Shown here one piece after another: positions 7,166 to 10,232 of a DNA stretch of 10,232 bases. Below the pieces are notes generated by a model, which saw nothing but the letters and a program-made list of their open reading frames with translations, searched no databases and was not told where the DNA came from. Origin of the DNA: Chloroflexota bacterium (GTDB taxonomy: Bacteria > Chloroflexota > Dehalococcoidia > SM23-28-2 > RBG-16-64-32); assembly GCA_022565075.1 (NCBI GenBank), contig JADFKG010000072.1, positions 1 to 10,232 of the forward strand, read 5' to 3'. A program made the position numbers and the translations under genes. How positions within the stretch are numbered: position 1 is the first letter of the stretch; every line of letters starts with the position of its first letter.

Positions 7166-8017
7166 TCAGTCTGAGACGGTGACTGTCGTCGCCACGTCCG
7201 GACAACCCGCCGACTGGGACACAGACAGGCCGGCATCGTGACGCAGCGTCTTGAGCGAGTCGATCGGGTTCACTGCGCCGCCACAGTCGATGTCGTTCCA
7301 GAGGCGCGGTGTCCCGTCCACGGTAACGTTAGAAGCGATTTCCGGGCAGTCGCCCGTCTGCGAAACCGACAGTCCGGCATCGGATCGCAGGGTCTTGAGT
7401 GAGTCGATCGGGTTCACCGCGCCGCTGCAGTCGCTGTCGCCCCACAGGCGCTCCGTGCCAGGCTCTTCGACGATGCATATCTCACCGTCCGTCGTCGCGG
7501 GGACGGTCTCAGGGCTCTCCGGATCAGGGCCGAGGTGTGAGACGACGTTGATCGTCAGGGCCGAGCACTCACCAATGGCGCCGACGGCCGAGAACACAAT
7601 CGACGCCAGTGTGGTCTCATCGTCAAAACCGCGCTTCGTATCCAGGAACAAGATCGCACCCACGACGACGACCGTCTCTTTATCCGGCCCGCCCTCCTGG
7701 TCGTCGGCCTCGCAAGCGCTGACGAACACACTGCCCGGCGGGCTGGCGGCAGGCGTGCAGCTGTCGACACTCACAACCGCGGGATCATAGACGACGTCGA
7801 TCACCCAGGTGGCCAGACTCTCCGTCGGCGGCATTGAGACGAGGGCCACGGACGCTGTGGCGCCGACGCCGATCTCTTTGTCCGCGGGTGAGATGGCCAG
7901 ACTGTTCGCTCCGCCCGCTTCCGTCCCGTGAGACGTCAGGAACATCAGCGAAACCGCGGCCAGCGCAATCGCCGCCGCGATGGCCAGGCGAAATGACAGT
8001 CCAAGGGTGCGAGTCAT
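7166..8017 (-). CDS. Secreted cohesin-like protein with two dockerin-like units
   Basis: This 283-residue exported protein has an N-terminal signal (MTRTLGLSFRLAIAAAIALA, then AVSLMFL) and no membrane anchor. Residues 37-183 match a cohesin-like fold: SLAISPADKEIGVGATASV, LATWVIDVVYDPAVVSV (68-84), LASIVFSAVG (138-147) and TTDGEICI (175-182). Two near-identical units follow at 191-238 and 239-283. Each has a 12-residue calcium-type loop (D194 to D205 and D242 to D253), a helix with DSLKTLR.DAGL, and a Cys pair (C197/C224, C245/C272). Having both partner domain types makes it a candidate adaptor or self-assembling link. The ATG at 8017 is supported by AGGAGG seven bases upstream. It leads a two-gene unit with the membrane-anchored cohesin gene. 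Binding specificity cannot be read from the sequence. Confidence 0.85.
   Translation of the reverse strand: MTRTLGLSFRLAIAAAIALAAVSLMFLTSHGTEAGGANSLAISPADKEIGVGATASVALVSMPPTESLATWVIDVVYDPAVVSVDSCTPAASPPGSVFVSACEADDQEGGPDKETVVVVGAILFLDTKRGFDDETTLASIVFSAVGAIGECSALTINVVSHLGPDPESPETVPATTDGEICIVEEPGTERLWGDSDCSGAVNPIDSLKTLRSDAGLSVSQTGDCPEIASNVTVDGTPRLWNDIDCGGAVNPIDSLKTLRHDAGLSVSQSAGCPDVATTVTVSD
7169..7447 (-). repeat. Tandem 144-bp repeat encoding paired dockerin-like units
   Basis: Two copies in the same frame are offset by 144 bp (48 codons). A 25-base core (7249-7273 and 7393-7417) differs at one position, so the copies look recently duplicated or recently homogenised. Each encodes LWxDxDCxGAVNPIDSLKTL, then R.DAGLSVSQ and a CP. 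A classical dockerin contains two calcium-loop/helix halves, so the pair may fold as one dockerin rather than two. Confidence 0.9.
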
Positions 8018-8024
8018 GGTGCTG

Positions 8025-8030
8025 CCTCCT
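8025..8030 (-). promoter_or_regulatory. Ribosome binding site AGGAGG
   Basis: AGGAGG on the minus strand lies 7 nt before the ATG at 8017 and fixes the start of the cohesin-dockerin gene. It contrasts with the lipoprotein gene at 4408, which has no such site. Confidence 0.85.
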
Positions 8031-8056
8031 GTCGGATCTGGGTGCGATTGAGGGCC

Positions 8057-8076
8057 GTTCAGGAGCCTGCCTGAAC
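8057..8076. promoter_or_regulatory. Inverted repeat in the leader of the cohesin-dockerin gene
   Basis: GTTCAGG (8057-8063) and CCTGAAC (8070-8076) are perfect 7-bp inverted arms separated by AGCCTG. The repeat sits between the candidate -10 (8106-8114) and the ribosome site (8025-8030). It could be an operator for a dimeric regulator or a hairpin in the untranslated leader. Confidence 0.4.
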
Positions 8077-8105
8077 CCCGAAATAGGAGTGACTAACTAG
8101 CCGCA

Positions 8106-8114
8106 AGTGTAGCA
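8106..8114 (-). promoter_or_regulatory. Extended -10 promoter candidate for the two-gene cohesin unit
   Basis: On the minus strand, TGCTACACT matches the extended -10 form TGnTAnnnT. It would start a transcript near 8098 with a leader of about 80 nt. No convincing -35 is seen. The motif is close to TGCTAACAT before the lipoprotein gene. The rest of 8018-8225 has only the inverted repeat, the ribosome site and the upstream terminator. Confidence 0.35.
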
Positions 8115-8160
8115 ACTCACCATTGGTTTGGGAAGCGATCAATGGCCTTCGCGTGGTTGA

Positions 8161-8204
8161 GGAAAAGAGAAAAAGGGAGGGACTCCTTTACAGGAGCCCC
8201 TCCC
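8161..8204 (-). terminator. Intrinsic terminator of the LPSTG-cohesin transcript
   Basis: The arms 8175-8187 and 8192-8204 form a 13-bp stem with one mismatch and a 4-nt loop. Read on the minus strand, the stem is followed directly by TTTTTCTCTTTTCC (8174-8161). The hairpin begins 21 nt after the stop at 8226, which is textbook geometry. It separates the upstream transcript from the cohesin-dockerin unit that starts downstream. Confidence 0.9.
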
Positions 8205-8225
8205 ACTAATTACGGGTGGATAGAG

Positions 8226-8879
8226 CTAGTTCTCGCGGCCAGCGCGGGCCAAGACCCAGGCGCCACCTGCGACCACAGTCAGACCTGCGGCAGCGAGTAG
8301 CCACGCCATGGAGTTGGCGCTGCTGGTGCCTACCGAGCCACCAGTGCTCGGAAGGTCAGCCGGGGTCGCGGTCGGCGCGTCCGTCTCGGCGGGAGTGGCG
8401 ATCGTGATCGCCCCGTTGGTCGGCGTCACGGTGAGGTCGTCACCCACTGTGTCGGACAGCACCAAGGTGGACGTGTCGACGGTAAGGTCGGCGGTGCCCT
8501 CCGGGCCGTTGGAGAGGAAGGTGATCGTGCCCAGCTCGATGTCTCCCGAGAGGCCGGAAACCTTGCTGCCGTTAAGGCGAACCGTGTTGGAGGCTATGAC
8601 GTCGATCGAGCATACGCCTTCAGCAGACGTGCACTCGGTCGCCGTGACCAGTGTGGAGTCGTACCCGACGTCGACGCGGTACGCACCGAGCTCATCGACC
8701 GTGGCGGTTACGCTGATCGTTACGGTCCCGCCGGGCTCGACCGTCGCCGAGCCCACGGTCAGGTCGCTAACACTCGCTGCACGGGCAATGCCCAGGAACG
8801 CGAGCGCGGCGACTGTGGCGAGGATGGCCACGGCTGCCGCCGTGGTCCATCCCCTGCTCATCGCTGTGTTCAATGTCAT
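8226..8879 (-). CDS. Cohesin-like surface protein with LPSTG sorting signal
   Basis: This 217-residue protein has a signal peptide (hydrophobic 12-32, likely cut after ARA at 34). One compact cohesin-like domain (37-161) follows: VSDLTVGSATVEPGGTVTI, LGAYRVDVGYDSTLVTA (64-80), ELGTITFLSNG (115-125) and TNGAITI. A short Thr/Pro/Ala linker leads to LPSTG (176-180), a hydrophobic helix (191-210) and a short tail with two Arg. This is the layout of a sortase substrate. The tail is less basic than usual, so it might instead stay as a plain membrane anchor. C83 and C90 flank a short loop. The ATG at 8879 follows AAGGAGGT by 9 nt. The gene lies 35 nt after the large dockerin gene with no terminator between, so the two are probably co-transcribed. 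It is the best candidate in the window for an anchored receptor of that protein's dockerin. Confidence 0.87.
   Translation of the reverse strand: MTLNTAMSRGWTTAAAVAILATVAALAFLGIARAASVSDLTVGSATVEPGGTVTISVTATVDELGAYRVDVGYDSTLVTATECTSAEGVCSIDVIASNTVRLNGSKVSGLSGDIELGTITFLSNGPEGTADLTVDTSTLVLSDTVGDDLTVTPTNGAITIATPAETDAPTATPADLPSTGGSVGTSSANSMAWLLAAAGLTVVAGGAWVLARAGREN
8340..8354 (-). other. LPSTG cell-wall sorting motif
   Basis: These codons give Leu-Pro-Ser-Thr-Gly, ten residues before a C-terminal membrane helix. Class A-type sortases cleave such motifs between Thr and Gly. No sortase gene is visible in this window. Confidence 0.75.
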
Positions 8880-8888
8880 TTCCCTATG

Positions 8889-8896
8889 ACCTCCTT
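8889..8896 (-). promoter_or_regulatory. Ribosome binding site AAGGAGGT
   Basis: A full-consensus Shine-Dalgarno on the minus strand, 9 nt before the ATG at 8879, decides that start over the internal Met7. Confidence 0.85.
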
Positions 8897-8914
8897 AATT
8901 GTCCTTGTTGATGA

Positions 8915-10232
8915 CTATTGCTGTGGAATGCGGACCTCTTGCCCAATGTCCGGACAAGGCTCCTCCTGGATGTAGAACAGGCCTGCGTCGAACCTGAGAA
9001 CCTTCAGGGAGTCGACCGGAGTTAGTTCACCACTGCAGTCTGCGTCTCCCCACTTATCGTTGGTGGTCTGGCTATCCCAGATGACGTCCAGGTCGGTACC
9101 CGGAAGCGGGCAGTTCGCGTCCTGAGACACGCTCAGACCAGCGTCTGCGCGGAGCATCTTGAGAGAGTCAACCACACCTACCCCGCTGCTGCAGTCGATG
9201 TCGGCCCAGAGGTTCTCCTGGTTGGCCGGCGTCGGCGTTGGAGTGTCGGCCGGCGGATCTGTCGGAACCGGCGTGGGCGTCGGGTTCAGGATCTTGTCGA
9301 ACGTCACTGTGCCTTCAGGATCGTAGGCCGTGACGATGACGTTGACCGGGCCAAGCAGGCTCTCTGTGATGTGGATCCAGGCCTGGCACTCATCGTCCAC
9401 AACGACTGCCTGTGTCAGGTCAGAGTTGCCAGAGAGAGCTGTGTCGAACGTGGTCACGTCGGCCGTCTTCGTGGTCCAGGTGCCGAGTTGGGCAGCCGGG
9501 TTGCCGTTGATGTCCGCGAAGATGGTCCCTGCCGACGAGTCGATGGTGAAGACCACCCGCTCGTCCAGGACCGAGTGCAGTGTCTTCTGACCCGCTCCGT
9601 CGTTAAAGGCGCGGCAGAAGCCGTCGCGGTCGGTCACGTGGAAGACGACGTAGTTGAACTGGGCGTTCTCGCCCTGCTCGATCGTTACTTCCTTGATTCC
9701 GCCCCACGTCCAGTCGATCGCGACTGTGTTGCTCTCGATCGCGAAGTGCTTGCGCTTGTCGGGGTAGTCAACCGAGGCGCTCAGGACGCTTGAGCCAACA
9801 AGGTCATCCTTCTCGCAGTAGTAACCGCTGAGGAGAACGATCATGTGGCCCGCAGCACTGGCCGAGCTCTCGCAGTCGTCGAACGTGAGATTCGCGTCAC
9901 CGTTGATCCAGGTCATGGCTTCGCCGTGGTTATCCGTGTAGACCTTGGTCATGTGGTAGCCACCGGTTGGCACACCGGAGCCGTCACCACACGGGTCGGT
10001 GCCGCCAGGCAGGAACACGTGGGCATCAGTCGACGGGCCGGCGCAGGACAGGACTTCGGCGCCGTTGTCGGCCAGGTCGTTCCAGAAGTCGTACGGGCCG
10101 GTCTTGGCGCCGGGGCCGCCGAAGGTGTTCCACAGGTAACCGCTCAGGTCAGCGGTGATCGGAGCGATATACGTCGAGGCCGGAATGCTTATCGCGTAGA
10201 ACGGGTTGTTGCTGGCAGATGAGTCGTAGATG
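8915..10232 (-). CDS. Large secreted protein ending in two dockerin-like units, 5' end outside window
   Basis: The reading frame is open from the window edge (first full codon at 10231) to a TAG at 8915, giving 438 residues of the C-terminal part. The GTG at 10018 is internal, because about 71 sensible codons precede it, including IAPITADLSGYLWNTFGG. The visible part has a Gly/Asp/Cys-containing beta-rich region, then an Ig-like stretch (around AFNDGAGQKTLHSVLDERVV to VNVIVTAYDPEGTVTFDKIL) suggestive of a bacterial Ig or adhesin fold. A PTPTPVPTDPPADTPTPTP linker and two dockerin-like units (LWADIDC... and KWGDADC...) end the chain. I cannot name the main domain and see no catalytic motif. 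The missing N-terminus should carry the signal peptide. It is followed after 35 nt by the LPSTG-cohesin gene, a plausible partner. Confidence 0.85.
   Translation of the reverse strand, partial: IYDSSASNNPFYAISIPASTYIAPITADLSGYLWNTFGGPGAKTGPYDFWNDLADNGAEVLSCAGPSTDAHVFLPGGTDPCGDGSGVPTGGYHMTKVYTDNHGEAMTWINGDANLTFDDCESSASAAGHMIVLLSGYYCEKDDLVGSSVLSASVDYPDKRKHFAIESNTVAIDWTWGGIKEVTIEQGENAQFNYVVFHVTDRDGFCRAFNDGAGQKTLHSVLDERVVFTIDSSAGTIFADINGNPAAQLGTWTTKTADVTTFDTALSGNSDLTQAVVVDDECQAWIHITESLLGPVNVIVTAYDPEGTVTFDKILNPTPTPVPTDPPADTPTPTPANQENLWADIDCSSGVGVVDSLKMLRADAGLSVSQDANCPLPGTDLDVIWDSQTTNDKWGDADCSGELTPVDSLKVLRFDAGLFYIQEEPCPDIGQEVRIPQQ
8918..9211 (-). repeat. Paired dockerin-like units at the C-terminus of the large secreted protein
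   Basis: Unit A (9056-9211, 52 codons) and unit B (8918-9055, 46 codons) share DxDCS, a loop-closing Asp before SLK, LR.DAGL and a CP. Unit B has a canonical 12-residue loop D-A-D-C-S-G-E-L-T-P-V-D. Unit A keeps the end Asp residues but has its Gly one place later. They are more diverged from each other than the two units at 7169-7447. Confidence 0.85.

Noticed and set aside
6433..7182. Long plus-strand frame opposite the membrane-anchored cohesin gene
   Set aside because: Ser/Pro/Thr-rich antisense shadow; the minus frame has a signal peptide, a domain and an anchor.
7169..7447. CRISPR-like array
   Set aside because: Only two copies, both in frame within a coding region, with the amino-acid pattern conserved; this is a protein repeat.
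8915..10018. Treating 10018 as the start of the large dockerin protein
   Set aside because: The codon is GTG inside a frame that stays open to the window edge with sensible protein content, and there is no signal peptide after it.
1..10232. Insertion sequences, tRNA/rRNA genes, integrase or phage genes
   Set aside because: No transposase or integrase motifs, terminal inverted repeats, or tRNA/rRNA-like segments were seen; nearly all sequence is accounted for by the listed genes.

Overview
The window is gene-dense, GC-rich bacterial DNA with at least eight genes; two of them run off the window edges. Several traits point to a member of the Chloroflexota, possibly the Dehalococcoidia/SAR202 side: a cluster of three multispanning GT-C-type membrane proteins including an actinobacterial-style protein mannosyltransferase, secreted proteins with Pro/Thr linkers, cohesin-like domains, and Cys-containing dockerin-like repeats of the form WGDxDCSG...DSLK.LR.DAGLSVSQ...CP. 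This assignment is inferred from recalled family patterns, not from a search.

Left block (1-4243, minus strand): a tight operon read right to left. A Gpi18-like (GT87-type) mannosyltransferase overlaps by 4 nt (GTGA) a GT39 protein O-mannosyltransferase. A third large membrane protein follows after 13 nt, resembles the DUF2298/YYY-type GT-C-like proteins, and leaves the window. Together they look like a set of polyprenyl-phosphate-sugar-dependent glycosyltransferases working on the outer face of the membrane.

Middle block (4408-6245, plus strand): across a 164-bp divergent promoter region lies a lipoprotein of the glucose/sorbosone dehydrogenase beta-propeller family. Its stop codon overlaps the start (TGATG) of a small single-pass membrane protein with an NTF2-like outer domain. 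The propeller has Asn where the family's catalytic His is expected.

Right block (6234-10232, minus strand): two consecutive transcription units of secreted, surface-directed proteins. The first has a large secreted protein ending in two dockerin-like units (5' end outside the window) and a short cohesin-like protein with an LPSTG sorting signal, and it ends at a strong intrinsic terminator (8161-8204). The second, behind its own promoter-like region, has a cohesin-like protein carrying two dockerin-like units and then a cohesin-like protein with a C-terminal membrane anchor. Anchored cohesins, a secreted cohesin-dockerin adaptor and a large dockerin protein side by side suggest a small non-cellulosomal surface-assembly system. 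No glycoside hydrolase is visible. The Pro/Thr linkers of these proteins are plausible substrates for the protein O-mannosyltransferase in the left block.
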